Source: Chloroflexota bacterium (lineage in GTDB: Bacteria > Chloroflexota > Anaerolineae > Anaerolineales > Villigracilaceae). From it: DNA of 57,092 nt. The notes under the pieces are model-generated. The model did no database searches, was not told the DNA's origin, and saw only the letters and a list, made by a program, of their open reading frames with translations. The position numbers and the translations under genes are program-made. Where the stretch lies: assembly GCA_016234555.1 (NCBI GenBank), contig JACRBJ010000020.1:1-57092 (forward strand), in the 5' to 3' direction. Of this stretch, positions 35,334-44,859 are shown in pieces. Position 1 is the stretch's first letter. Each line of letters begins with the position of its first letter.

Positions 35334-37256
35334 TTAATCCCTTATCCTTCCGCCTCTGCCGGCGGCGGGATGATCTTCACTTGCCTTGTTTTGCCCGTTG
35401 AATTGATCCAGTAATTGGAAGGTTACAGAGGCATTCCCAATGGACTGACCCAATTCGTGAACTGTCTCCCGCAGGATGGCGTCCGTCTGCGAGACCGCGC
35501 TGATTCGCGCGGATATATCGGAAATGAGCGATTCGCGCGCCGCGTGTTGCTGGGACTCCCTGTAAAGTCTCGCGCTTTCCAAGGCTCCGCCCAACTGGTC
35601 TGAAAGCGCCATTGCCAGATTGGTTTCATCCTGTGTCCAGGATTCGGAAATTTCGGATTTCTTCAAGCGAATCGCGCCGATGACCTGACCGCGAACCCTG
35701 ACCGGAAGGCAGATCGTCAGCCCGTCGTTTCCAATGAGAGGTTCCCCGGTTTCCACCGCCTTTGCGAGTCCCGGCTCGATCTGTTCGGAATGGACTTGCA
35801 CCGTTGAGGGCGGAGTGGCGAGAAAGGCAATTCGTGGCTGATTGTGCAGAGCCTTGCCCCAAGCTTTTCGGCTTAGTTCAGTGTAACTCAGACGGGCGGT
35901 TTCGACGGCTTTTTCAGCCTCATCGAACAGGTTCGCGTTTTGGATGGCAATGGCAATTTGCTCGGCGAGGATTTGCAGTGTGGCAACATCCTCTTCGGAA
36001 AACGCCTGCGGCTCGGTGCTTTGAACGTCCAGGGCACCGAGAATTTGCCCGCCGACAATAAGCGGAAGCGCCATTTCAGAGCGTGTTTTTGGCAGGTCGG
36101 GATTATCAAAGTAAACGGCGTCCTGACCCACATCAAGCGCAATGCGCGCCCTTGCATGCCTGGTAACGTATCCCACAATCCCTGTTTCGCCAATCTTGAG
36201 CTGGTGTTTCCTTTCCAACATGCGGTGACCGCCTTCACTGTTGGTAGCGCTCAACACCGCATATTCCTTGTGCTCATCGAGCAGGAAGATGCCCACGTGG
36301 TAATACCCAAAATTCTCATGAATGATATATGCGGTCTTTTGCAAAAGCTCGGAAAGGTCGCGGAACGACGTAATGGCTCTGCCGGTATCCGCGACGGCTT
36401 TCAATAACTTGCTTCTGTGTTCCAACTCCCTGGTGCGGTCGGAAACACGGTTTTCGAGGGATGCAATCGACGCCTGCACATTCCCGACCAATCCCTTAAG
36501 ACTGGATGACAGAATTGCCAGTTCGCCATGCAGTCTTCTGTCGTCGAAATGGAAGTCCAGATTCCCTTTTCCAATTTCATTGGCATAATTTGCTAGTCCA
36601 ACCAACGGTCTCAGAGTGGCAAGAACCGCTGCGCCGCCGACGATGGAAATGATGATGACCGCGCTTAATAATTGAATCAGAAGGTTGCGTGTGAGCGTAT
36701 TCAACTCCGCGGTTTTCTGACTGATATCACCCACGGCTACCGCCAGCGAGGAAGAAAGCGATGGGCGGTATGCACCAATCAATTGCCCCGTTTCCTCGTC
36801 GATTATATTTGTTGTCTCCCTGGCAAGCAGCTTCTGCAGGGTGGTGGAACTGAAATCCTCCAGCGCCGTCTTTCCCACTTTCGTCGAGTCCGGATGCGCC
36901 AAATAGGTCCCATTCCTGGCAATAAGATAGAAGTTTTCCCCGTCGGTGTTCCTTGTCATATCTTCGGCAAGTTCCTGTTCCCTGCCCGGTTCATTTTCGA
37001 CACTTGTAAAATAGATTTGGGCATGATCCATTACCACTGCCAGCTGGGTGGCAATAAGGTTGTCGCGGACCTGTTGCTGCACGAAAATGATCACGATGCT
37101 GATCGGGATCAGGGACAAAAACAGGAACAGCAGTGTCAGCCGAAGGGTAATGGGACTTCTTAATGGACTCACGAAATGCCTCTTGGTTTGTGCGTGTTCA
37201 TCGGCAGGATCATTCTGTGCGGAGGAAACCTCACGCCTTTTCGGACGGAATTGCAT
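35334..37256 (-). CDS. Membrane sensor 9: single Cache, HAMP, GAF cassette
   Basis: 640 aa. Basic N-terminus, TM1 (about 40-60), a small extracytoplasmic Cache-like domain (65-195; GENFYLIARNGTYLAHPDSTKVG), TM2 (197-220), HAMP (220-275), GAF (about 290-440; YYHVGIFLLDEHKEY, LPKTRSEMALPL, LGALDVQST), shortened GAF (LPVRVRGQVIGAIRL, ALESARLYRE) and the tail (ARESLISDISARI...ETVHELGQSIGNASVTFQL) followed by a Gly/Arg-rich end. No output domain. The last 26 bp of the sensor 10 gene overlap its start, consistent with translational coupling. Confidence 0.92.
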   Translation of the reverse strand: MQFRPKRREVSSAQNDPADEHAQTKRHFVSPLRSPITLRLTLLFLFLSLIPISIVIIFVQQQVRDNLIATQLAVVMDHAQIYFTSVENEPGREQELAEDMTRNTDGENFYLIARNGTYLAHPDSTKVGKTALEDFSSTTLQKLLARETTNIIDEETGQLIGAYRPSLSSSLAVAVGDISQKTAELNTLTRNLLIQLLSAVIIISIVGGAAVLATLRPLVGLANYANEIGKGNLDFHFDDRRLHGELAILSSSLKGLVGNVQASIASLENRVSDRTRELEHRSKLLKAVADTGRAITSFRDLSELLQKTAYIIHENFGYYHVGIFLLDEHKEYAVLSATNSEGGHRMLERKHQLKIGETGIVGYVTRHARARIALDVGQDAVYFDNPDLPKTRSEMALPLIVGGQILGALDVQSTEPQAFSEEDVATLQILAEQIAIAIQNANLFDEAEKAVETARLSYTELSRKAWGKALHNQPRIAFLATPPSTVQVHSEQIEPGLAKAVETGEPLIGNDGLTICLPVRVRGQVIGAIRLKKSEISESWTQDETNLAMALSDQLGGALESARLYRESQQHAARESLISDISARISAVSQTDAILRETVHELGQSIGNASVTFQLLDQFNGQNKASEDHPAAGRGGRIRD

Positions 37257-38889
37257 TCTCTACCTGATCCGTTCCAATGCTGATTTCGGCTTCCTTCAAA
37301 TCAAACACCCTGCGCAGTTCGGTTGCTGCGGTGCGTAATACCGACTCGACGTCGAGGGTCTGGCGGACGCGCGCGGAAGTGTTCGCGATCACTTTGTCGC
37401 GCAGGGCGCTTTTTTGCGTTTCGTCCACAAGGCGGCTGTTTTCGAGTGCAAGCGTCACCTGGGTCGCAACCTTTTCCACCAGGATGCGTTCGCGTTCGGA
37501 CCACGGCGCGGCGCTTTTTCTCTTCAGCGTGATTTGTCCGATGTTTTGCCCGTGCAGTACCAGGGGAACAAGCAAACCGCCCGTTTGGTCCGACCTGTTG
37601 CCTGTGAAAATTGGTCGCACCCCCGCCGGGGTGTACTGATAGCTGGATTTGCGGCGGCTCGTGAGCTTTGTCCACGTTTGGCGGATTTGCGCGGAACTGC
37701 TTGCCTCCAACTGGCGAGCCAGGTTCCTTGTTTGATTCATAAGGCGGATATTGTCGATGGAGACGGCAACCAGGTCCGCCAGTGGTTGTATCATTTCCAC
37801 ATCCCGAAGCGTGAAGGACTGTAGCTGTTCCGAATGAACATCCAGAATGCCAATTACATCGTTGCGAATCGTAAGCGGCAGGATCATGCGGGAACGGGTG
37901 AGCGGGAAATTGATGTCGCGGACGAAGTTCGCATTCTCGGCGTCTGAAACAAGACACGGACGGTTTTGTTGCACAACCTGGTTGAATGGGTTCAGCCTGT
38001 CGGGTTCGATGGGAAAACCCTGCCCGATGAGTTGTTTGCCGGCAGCCGAGGAAGACGCCTGCAGGAATGCATTCTTGTGGCGTTCGTCCAGCAGGTACAA
38101 GCCCGCATGGTAGTAACCAATCTGGTCCGAGATCAGCCTGGCTGTTAATTCCACCAGATCCGGGATGTCCTGCATCTCGGTCAGTGCTTTTGATATCAAT
38201 GCCGCAGAGTGTGTTTGCGTATCCCGTAATTCCAGATCGCTGGTGCGTTCGAGGAACCTGTTCTCCCATTGTTCACGTTCGTTTGCAAGCGTCTGGAAGG
38301 TGTTCTGCATGCCTTTCGCCGCATCGGCATATTCCTTTTTGAACTGGTTGATGGCAATGATGAGGGCGACGCTCGTTGCGGTAAAAACAATTCCATAGCC
38401 TGCCCATTGGGCGGGCGCGGCGGATGCCTGTGTCCCATACCGAAGGACGCCAAAGTAATTCAGGATGGCGGCGGCTGCCAGCGCAAGGATTCCCATTGCC
38501 ATCGAAACGATATCAATCCTTTGATCGAACAACAGGGCGGCTAATGTTATAAAGGCTATAAAGAAGATGCTTCCGCCAAAAGGATTCAGGGTGAGCATCG
38601 AGTAAACGCCAATTGCAAAAATCGTGGAAAGCAGGATAAGGGCGCGTACAGAGTATTTGACCGGTGCCACGGTGATTGCCAGCAGGATAACGTAAAGGAC
38701 GACAAAGAAAATACGACTGGCTATGGCGGCATTGGGGAATACGATTGCCAGAACTGCAATGCCCAGTATGCTGGCGATGCGCAGGATGGCTGTGACAAAA
38801 CCTTCGCGCCAGCTTTTGTAATTAACAGAGTTGGTGGACGGTTGTGGCTGGGTGGTTCTATTCATGGTCGCCGCCGACTGATACTTCAA
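37231..38889 (-). CDS. Membrane sensor 10: polytopic N-terminus, GAF cassette
   Basis: 552 aa. About six membrane helices (30-190), coiled coil (NTFQTLANEREQWENRFLE), GAF (about 230-385) that is more diverged than the others (YYHAGLYLLDERHKN, FPLTRSRMILPL, IGILDVHSE), linker SYQYTPAGVRPIFTG, shortened GAF (VPLVLHGQNIGQITL, ALENSRLVDE) and the tail (LRDKVIANTSARV...TAATELRRVFDLKEAEISI). No output domain. Its start overlaps the end of sensor 11 by 32 bp, and its end overlaps sensor 9 by 26 bp. Confidence 0.91.
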   Translation of the reverse strand: MKYQSAATMNRTTQPQPSTNSVNYKSWREGFVTAILRIASILGIAVLAIVFPNAAIASRIFFVVLYVILLAITVAPVKYSVRALILLSTIFAIGVYSMLTLNPFGGSIFFIAFITLAALLFDQRIDIVSMAMGILALAAAAILNYFGVLRYGTQASAAPAQWAGYGIVFTATSVALIIAINQFKKEYADAAKGMQNTFQTLANEREQWENRFLERTSDLELRDTQTHSAALISKALTEMQDIPDLVELTARLISDQIGYYHAGLYLLDERHKNAFLQASSSAAGKQLIGQGFPIEPDRLNPFNQVVQQNRPCLVSDAENANFVRDINFPLTRSRMILPLTIRNDVIGILDVHSEQLQSFTLRDVEMIQPLADLVAVSIDNIRLMNQTRNLARQLEASSSAQIRQTWTKLTSRRKSSYQYTPAGVRPIFTGNRSDQTGGLLVPLVLHGQNIGQITLKRKSAAPWSERERILVEKVATQVTLALENSRLVDETQKSALRDKVIANTSARVRQTLDVESVLRTAATELRRVFDLKEAEISIGTDQVENAIPSEKA

Positions 38890-40519
38890 TATTCACTTCG
38901 CCAGCCTCGAGTGCGCGACCCAGTTCCCGCACCGTCGTTTGCAAAATGCTGTCAATGGTTGCGGAAGCCCATATTTTCGAGGTGATCTCGTTCACCAGCC
39001 TTTCGCGCATCGCAACCGATTGGCTTTCTTCCACCAGCCGCGCGTTTTCCAGCGCAAGGGCAGCCTGTGAGGCGACGGATTCGATCAGTTTTTTCTGCTC
39101 CGGCGTCCATTCCTCCTGGTTCGACATGTTGATCTGTCCAATGACCTGGTCGCGCAGGGTGAGCGGAATTTCAATGTCCTGCATGTTGGGCAGGTCCTTG
39201 TTTCCAAATTCGTATTCGAACTTCTGCTCCGCAGCGAGCGACACCCAGGCTCCCTGCAAATACTGCTGCTGCGTCGCGCTCATTTCCTGAATGCTTTGCT
39301 GGGCTTCTGTGAAAAGGCGCGAGTTTTCCAGCGCGATAGCCACCTGATTTGCCATGTTCTGGTACGTATCTGCATCCTGCTGCGAGAAGGCATTATCTTT
39401 TTGCGAGTGCATTTCCAGCGCGCCGACGACGCGTTCGCCAATGGTCAGCGGAAGCGCAAGCTGCGAGCGGGTGTATGGAAGGATCGGATTGTCCGTTCGG
39501 GCGAACTGTGTGGAAATCGAAATTCCGTGCCATGAAAAACGCGTAAACGGCTGGGCGGGATTTTCCGGGTGGGACGTTTCGGCATCCGAGACAATGCAGA
39601 CCTGCCTTGTGCGTATGGCGGTAGCCACCGTGCCTTTTCCGCTTACGTCCACGCGATGCTTGTTTTGGAGCAGCACCTTGCCGGCTTCCCCGCTTGCCAC
39701 TTTTAATTCAGCCCATTGACCCGAAACATCCATTAAGAAAATGGCGGTGTAGTAACACTCGAATTCATCCCCGATCAGGTGTACGGCGCGGGTGAGAAGC
39801 TCGTCGGGGTCGAGAATGGTGGTGATGGTGCGCCCAATTTCATTGACACGCCGTAATTGCTGGGTGCGTTCGACCACCTTTTTTTCGAGGTTGTTGCGTT
39901 CTTCCTTGATGGTGTTGATGTTTATATCGATTTGTTTTTGCGTCTCGACGAATGCCTCTTCGAGGCGCCGAAATCCCAGGATGACGATCACCCCGATCAT
40001 GACCGTCATAAGACTGCCGGTGATCCAATCCATCACGTTGGCGCTGGATGTGAAGGGCGCGATCGGAATTAGAATGTCGCTGAGCATCAACCAGCCCGTC
40101 AGCACAATCGTAAGCATTGACACGACGATAGAGATTACCCCGATACGTGGGGAAAGGAGCAGGGTGGCAAGCACAATTACTCCCAGAAAGAAGAATACGC
40201 CGTCGCCCAAAATCCCATATCGTAGCAGTTCCCCCAGTCCCAATGCGTACAGGCTCAACAGGAAGGCGCCGATGCGTATGGTGTAGGAGAATTTTACAAC
40301 GGTGACAATTCCCGTGATTGCATAGCTTGTGATGAAGATTGCCTTGATCAAATTGCTTTCGTCGGCGCTACTCAGGGCGGGGATCAGGACGATGACGCCC
40401 ACCGCAAGCGCGACGAGTAAAAGCGGCATGACAAACTTTTCGCGCCAGTTTTTATACAGGAGACGGGTCGCCTCCTCGGGGTTGGAAAGAGGGTCTGAAA
40501 AAGGTCCGCTTTGCGTCAT
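38858..40519 (-). CDS. Membrane sensor 11: polytopic N-terminus, GAF cassette
   Basis: 553 aa. About six membrane helices (25-190), coiled coil (NINTIKEERNNLEKKVVERTQQL), GAF (about 205-380) with a longer central loop than its relatives (CYYTAIFLMDVSGQW, LPYTRSQLALPL, VGALEMHSQ), linker YEFGNKDLPNMQ, shortened GAF (IPLTLRDQVIGQINM, ALENARLVEE) and the tail (MRERLVNEITSKIWASATI...TTVRELGRALEAGEVNIEV). No output domain. The start overlaps the end of sensor 12 by 4 bp (ATGA). Confidence 0.91.
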   Translation of the reverse strand: MTQSGPFSDPLSNPEEATRLLYKNWREKFVMPLLLVALAVGVIVLIPALSSADESNLIKAIFITSYAITGIVTVVKFSYTIRIGAFLLSLYALGLGELLRYGILGDGVFFFLGVIVLATLLLSPRIGVISIVVSMLTIVLTGWLMLSDILIPIAPFTSSANVMDWITGSLMTVMIGVIVILGFRRLEEAFVETQKQIDININTIKEERNNLEKKVVERTQQLRRVNEIGRTITTILDPDELLTRAVHLIGDEFECYYTAIFLMDVSGQWAELKVASGEAGKVLLQNKHRVDVSGKGTVATAIRTRQVCIVSDAETSHPENPAQPFTRFSWHGISISTQFARTDNPILPYTRSQLALPLTIGERVVGALEMHSQKDNAFSQQDADTYQNMANQVAIALENSRLFTEAQQSIQEMSATQQQYLQGAWVSLAAEQKFEYEFGNKDLPNMQDIEIPLTLRDQVIGQINMSNQEEWTPEQKKLIESVASQAALALENARLVEESQSVAMRERLVNEITSKIWASATIDSILQTTVRELGRALEAGEVNIEVSVGGDHE

Positions 40520-43500
40520 GGAACATCTTCCTGCTTCACATCGTTTACAGGTTTGAGTTGTATCCTGGCATGACGCGCTCCAGTAAGCCTTGTCAGCTCA
40601 TTCGCTGTTGCAGACATGATCGATTGAATGTCCGTTGACCTGCGTATCTTAGTCGTCACATCGTAGATCAACCGATCGCGCTCTGCCTGCAGGCGAATCT
40701 GTTCCAGCAGGCGCGCGTTGGCAATGATGGCGGCGAGACTTCCGCCCAATGTGCCAAGCATTTCCTCGTCGTTTTCGTTGTACGCGTCAACCATTTCGCT
40801 TTCAACATTCAGAACGCCGAGAACCTCATTGCGGTAAACAAGCGGCAGGGCCAGTTCGGAGCGTGTATTTGAGCTGACCTGGATGTAGCGCGGATCGTCG
40901 GCAACATTTTTGACGCGAAGTGGGCGTTTGTGCGCCGCGACCCAGCCGGTGACCCCGCTTCCGATGGGCACTTCCATCTTGGAAATGTCCTCTGCGTAAC
41001 CGGTGGATGCCTTTATCTCAAGCACGTTCTTCTCCCGGTTTGTGAGAAGGATCGTGACCCGGTCCCCGCCCAGCGTTACCTGCAAACCGTTGACAGCGTT
41101 TTCCAGCGCATCTTCGAGCGTTGTGCCGGACGCCGCCGTTGTGGTGATGTGGTGTAGCAGGCGGTGCTGGGAAAGATGTTCCTGCGTCTCGGAAAACAAC
41201 TCGGTGTTGACGACGGCAATTGCCATCTGGTCTGCAAGGATTTGCAGGCTTCGGATCTTGTCCTCTGTGAAGGCGTAGGGTTGCGTGCTTTGAACGTCTA
41301 TCTCTCCCAAAATGCGCTCACCGACCCTCAGCGGGAAAGCCGCCTCCGAGCGTGTCCCCGGGAAGAGGGGATTGGCATAATAGGTGGGGTCCTTTTGTGT
41401 GTTGTCCACAACATGCCGCTCACCTTTGCTGCTTACAAAGCCGACGATGGATTTCGAACCAATTCCGATCTTGTGCCCCGAGCGTTTCATCTGGGCGCCT
41501 ATTTCGCCGGTCGCCTCGCGGACGACGGTGTATTCACCTTGCAGGTCGTGCAGAAACACGGCGGCGTGATAGAAGTCGAAGCGTTTTTGAATGAGGTTGA
41601 CAGCTTTCACCAAAAGTTCATCGAGATTAAGCGAGCCGCTGATGTCGCGCGCGATCTCCGCCGCGGTTTCCAGTTGAAGCGCCCTGTTCTGGCTTTCCTT
41701 CAACAGGCGGATGTTGTGTATCATGCCCGCCGCCTGACCCGCGATGGTGGTAAAGAACTTCAGGTCTTCCTCGTCGAATGCGTATTCGTTGGCGGCGTCC
41801 TGCATGACCAGCGCCCCAACGGAGGTGTTTTGCACGAGCATGGGCGCGCCCATCCATGAGCGGGCTGGTTTGCCTGAGAACTTTACTCCCAAATCCGCAA
41901 TCCGTTTTTCCGCATCTTCGACGATCATCAATGGCTGGCGTGTGCGGATCACGACGGAGGTCAATCCCTCTCCCATGGGGAACGAATCCATTGCAGATAT
42001 CCTTCCCTCGTCATAACTGAACGGAACGTTGATGACGTTGCTTTTCTCGTCATGGAGCGCAATCATCAGGCTGTGGTCGCCGATGATCTGCTGTATTTTC
42101 TCGAGAAGCTGTTTGAAGAAATCCTGCAGGTCCGACGAACCGGCTATCGATTCGTTTACTGATGCCAGCGCCTCGACCTCGTGCAGGTGTTTCTCGGTTT
42201 GTTGGACCGCCTCCGCCTTTTCCATCGAAATCGACATCAGATCTGCCAGGCTGATGTATGGCTGCACGGCAGTCGATGACAGGCTCTGTTTTTGTCCGCC
42301 GACCATTAGAACAGCGGTAAGCTCGTTCCTCCTGCGGACCGGCAAAAAGGCTGCATTGTCGATCTCCAGCGCCTGCATAAAATCCCTAAAGACGCCGGGA
42401 ATGTCGTTGCTCTGTGACACGGCGAATACCTCTCCGTGAAGCAGGTAGTTCCCGATCTCTTCCATGCTTGCCTCGTCGACCTTTGGAAGTATTGCAAACA
42501 AGACAGGGTACTTTTCTGCGATTTCTTTCGTGGAGAATATCGCAAGTTTTTTGTTCTTCACGTGAAATACGATCACAGGGAAGGGCGCTTCTCTAAGGAT
42601 CTGATAACTGATTTCAAGAATTTCCTGCTCGGTGGCTGCTTTTGCGATCAATTTACTTGCGCGGTACAGACGGGCGAGTTCCTCGAAATTGACCTGGCTT
42701 GTCTCTGTCAATCCAGCCGTTTGGATGGCGGTGGCAATCTGGCTGGAGAGGGTTTGAAGCATGATGAACGATTCAGGATTGAATGCGTCTGTCTCGGTGC
42801 TTTGCACATCAAGGACGCCCAGAACCAGTCCGCCAATCGAAATCGGGATGCTGGCTTCGGAACGGGTATCGGGAAGTAGTTCATCCTTTACATAAAGCGG
42901 GTCTTCCAGTACATCGGGCGCAACGTGCGGCTGGTTGTTCGCGCCGACCCACCCTACGATGGAGGCTGAATTTACTTTCACGATGTACTTTTGTTGGGTG
43001 AGTTCCTGCGTGGCTATGCCGGAACCAGCCTTGAATTCTAGGTGATTGCCGCTGCGGTCCATCAGGAAAATGCTCGCCTGGTAGAAACCGAATTGTTGAA
43101 CGAGCAATATAACGGTCCTGTCGAAAGCCTCGTTCAAGTCCGAGAATGTCGTTATGTTTTGTGCCATCTCAGCGGTGGCGCGGATACGACGCTCGCTATC
43201 GTCCACCTTTTGTTCGAGCGAACGATACGAACTTTCCAGTTCGTCAGCCATTTGATTAAATGAGCTGGCTAATACGCCGATCTCATCCCTGCTGATGACC
43301 TCAGCGCGGCGGCTCCAGTCCCCGCCAGCAAAGGCTCGCGTGATGTCGGAAAGGGTATGGAGCGGCTTTATAACCCGGCCAATCAGGAAAGCCAGAGCCA
43401 GTCCCGTTGCCAGTAATGTGACCAGGGCAAGGATAGTTGTGAAGGGAACGAGGCTCGAAGTCTGCCCGTAGATGTCGCTGACTTGTACTTCAAGCACAAT

Positions 43501-44397
43501 GCTGGCTTGGAGTTTGGGCAGCCATTGAACCTGGATGTATGCATCTTCGCCTTTCAGCGATTTGGTTTCCAATGTTTTCGGCAGCAGCGACTTTTCAGTC
43601 ATCAGCTCGGTGGATATGGCTTTGATATCATCCTGTGAGGCGGATTCAATAGGCGCAAACCCACCTGTCGTCGGGTCATTGTATATGAGGCGTTCATCCG
43701 GCAAAATAAAATAGGTGACTGCCTGCGGTGACAGACCGTTCAATGGCTGGATAAGCGCGCGCAGGTCCCTCTTTTCGGTAATCCCTATCACCGAACCCAG
43801 TACGGAACCATGCGGGGTCTTGTACAACTGTGCATTAACAAGGACAAACTCGTCTTTATATAGGGGGGAAAACCCGTAGAACACCCCCGAGTGATGCTCC
43901 TCCAATGTTTGATCGAGGATCGGCAGGTCGATCTTTATTCCCTCCCATGCCGGGTTGCTCGAGATTTTAACGTTCCCATCCGGGTCCAGCAGAAGGAATT
44001 GGTTGAATGAAGGTGGATTCTCCTGCCCGCTCAGTTTTTCGAATTCCTGCAGGATGCCGTTGCGGAGCTCGCTGAATTCGCTGCTTTTCGGGTTCGCATG
44101 AAGCGCAAGTTCCGCCAGAATCGTGAACTCGCTGTTTTTGAGCAGGTTGTCGAGGTGCGCCCCATTGTTGGTGACTTCGCGGTCGATGATCTTGATCTGT
44201 GTGGAAAGCAGACTTTGAGATTGGGTAACCGCCTGTTTCTGCAAAAGCGTGCGCGCTTGAAGATAAGCGGCGCCGCCCATTAAGGCAAGGGGAATGAAGG
44301 TGAATATTAAGAGCGTTCGTACTAGAGTTCCCGCCAGGCTGCCCTTAAATCTTCTTGGGTTGATGTCATGGGTGGACGTCGCTTGAGGTGTTGTCAT
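40516..44397 (-). CDS. Membrane sensor 12: dCache, HAMP and about five GAF domains
   Basis: 1293 aa, the largest and first-transcribed sensor. TM1 (about 26-48), double-Cache extracytoplasmic domain (50-310; FLLLDPDGNVKISSNP, FVLVNAQLYKTPHGSVLGSVIGI), TM2, HAMP (335-390), then roughly five GAF domains (410-560, 565-720 diverged, 735-890, 905-1060, 1075-1225) and the shared tail (ERDRLIYDVTTKI...ATANELTRLTGARHARIQL). Repeated GAF signatures are LPDTRSEASIPI, FPGTRSEAAFPL and SNTRSELALPL. No kinase or other output domain. The extra GAF domains may make it a hub that binds several partners or ligands. It follows the receiver gene by 9 bp. Confidence 0.92.
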   Translation of the reverse strand: MTTPQATSTHDINPRRFKGSLAGTLVRTLLIFTFIPLALMGGAAYLQARTLLQKQAVTQSQSLLSTQIKIIDREVTNNGAHLDNLLKNSEFTILAELALHANPKSSEFSELRNGILQEFEKLSGQENPPSFNQFLLLDPDGNVKISSNPAWEGIKIDLPILDQTLEEHHSGVFYGFSPLYKDEFVLVNAQLYKTPHGSVLGSVIGITEKRDLRALIQPLNGLSPQAVTYFILPDERLIYNDPTTGGFAPIESASQDDIKAISTELMTEKSLLPKTLETKSLKGEDAYIQVQWLPKLQASIVLEVQVSDIYGQTSSLVPFTTILALVTLLATGLALAFLIGRVIKPLHTLSDITRAFAGGDWSRRAEVISRDEIGVLASSFNQMADELESSYRSLEQKVDDSERRIRATAEMAQNITTFSDLNEAFDRTVILLVQQFGFYQASIFLMDRSGNHLEFKAGSGIATQELTQQKYIVKVNSASIVGWVGANNQPHVAPDVLEDPLYVKDELLPDTRSEASIPISIGGLVLGVLDVQSTETDAFNPESFIMLQTLSSQIATAIQTAGLTETSQVNFEELARLYRASKLIAKAATEQEILEISYQILREAPFPVIVFHVKNKKLAIFSTKEIAEKYPVLFAILPKVDEASMEEIGNYLLHGEVFAVSQSNDIPGVFRDFMQALEIDNAAFLPVRRRNELTAVLMVGGQKQSLSSTAVQPYISLADLMSISMEKAEAVQQTEKHLHEVEALASVNESIAGSSDLQDFFKQLLEKIQQIIGDHSLMIALHDEKSNVINVPFSYDEGRISAMDSFPMGEGLTSVVIRTRQPLMIVEDAEKRIADLGVKFSGKPARSWMGAPMLVQNTSVGALVMQDAANEYAFDEEDLKFFTTIAGQAAGMIHNIRLLKESQNRALQLETAAEIARDISGSLNLDELLVKAVNLIQKRFDFYHAAVFLHDLQGEYTVVREATGEIGAQMKRSGHKIGIGSKSIVGFVSSKGERHVVDNTQKDPTYYANPLFPGTRSEAAFPLRVGERILGEIDVQSTQPYAFTEDKIRSLQILADQMAIAVVNTELFSETQEHLSQHRLLHHITTTAASGTTLEDALENAVNGLQVTLGGDRVTILLTNREKNVLEIKASTGYAEDISKMEVPIGSGVTGWVAAHKRPLRVKNVADDPRYIQVSSNTRSELALPLVYRNEVLGVLNVESEMVDAYNENDEEMLGTLGGSLAAIIANARLLEQIRLQAERDRLIYDVTTKIRRSTDIQSIMSATANELTRLTGARHARIQLKPVNDVKQEDVP

Positions 44398-44406
44398 TAA
44401 AATGAG

Positions 44407-44859
44407 TTAGTTGTATTCCCAGACCGGCTCTCCGTTCAAAATACGGCGGATTTGATCGGGGAAACGGTCAGGGTCGAGGGGTTTTCCGAGGAAGCCGTCG
44501 AATCCCGAGTCTTTGGCTTTGTTCATTTGCTCGAGGCTGGCTTCTGCAGTCACGGCGATGATCGGTACCGTTTTAAATCTTTCGGATGCGCGGATTTTTC
44601 TCAACGCGCCGTAGCCATCCTCGTAGGGCAGGCGGATGTCCATCAGGATGAGATCGAGGCGGGGCAGCGTGTCCGCATATTCCACAACTTCGTAGCCGGA
44701 TGTCTTCCACTCGCAGTGGATTCCCAGATACCCCAACATGCGCGCGATCAGCACGAAATTGGAAACATTATCTTCAACAACCAGAACCGCCGCATCCTTT
44801 GGGATATTGGGCTTGCGGATGGGTTGTGTATCGGAAATGGCGGGTGTTTGATCAGACAT
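44407..44859 (-). CDS. Stand-alone receiver (CheY-like) protein
   Basis: 150 aa; AAGGAGCAC precedes ATG 44859. After a 20-residue Pro-rich start there is a single receiver: acidic pair about 29-30 (VVEDN), phospho-Asp 74 (LILMDIRLPYEDG), Thr in AVTAEAS and Lys in GFLGKPLDPD. It lacks a DNA-binding or enzyme domain, so it acts by protein contact or as a phosphate shuttle or sink. The first 8 bp overlap the end of the other receiver gene. The hybrid kinase of the same operon is its likely partner (inference). Confidence 0.93.
   Translation of the reverse strand: MSDQTPAISDTQPIRKPNIPKDAAVLVVEDNVSNFVLIARMLGYLGIHCEWKTSGYEVVEYADTLPRLDLILMDIRLPYEDGYGALRKIRASERFKTVPIIAVTAEASLEQMNKAKDSGFDGFLGKPLDPDRFPDQIRRILNGEPVWEYN

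Noticed and set aside
16870..44397. Sensors as methyl-accepting chemotaxis proteins
   Set aside because: HAMP and Cache or helical sensor domains occur, but there is no MCP signalling hairpin (no E-A-A-R-A-G-E-x-G-R-G-F type motif) and no CheA, CheW, CheB or CheR gene.
16870..44397. Phytochrome or cyclic-nucleotide-type GAF domains
   Set aside because: No conserved chromophore-binding cysteine and no NKxFDE motif was seen in the GAF domains.
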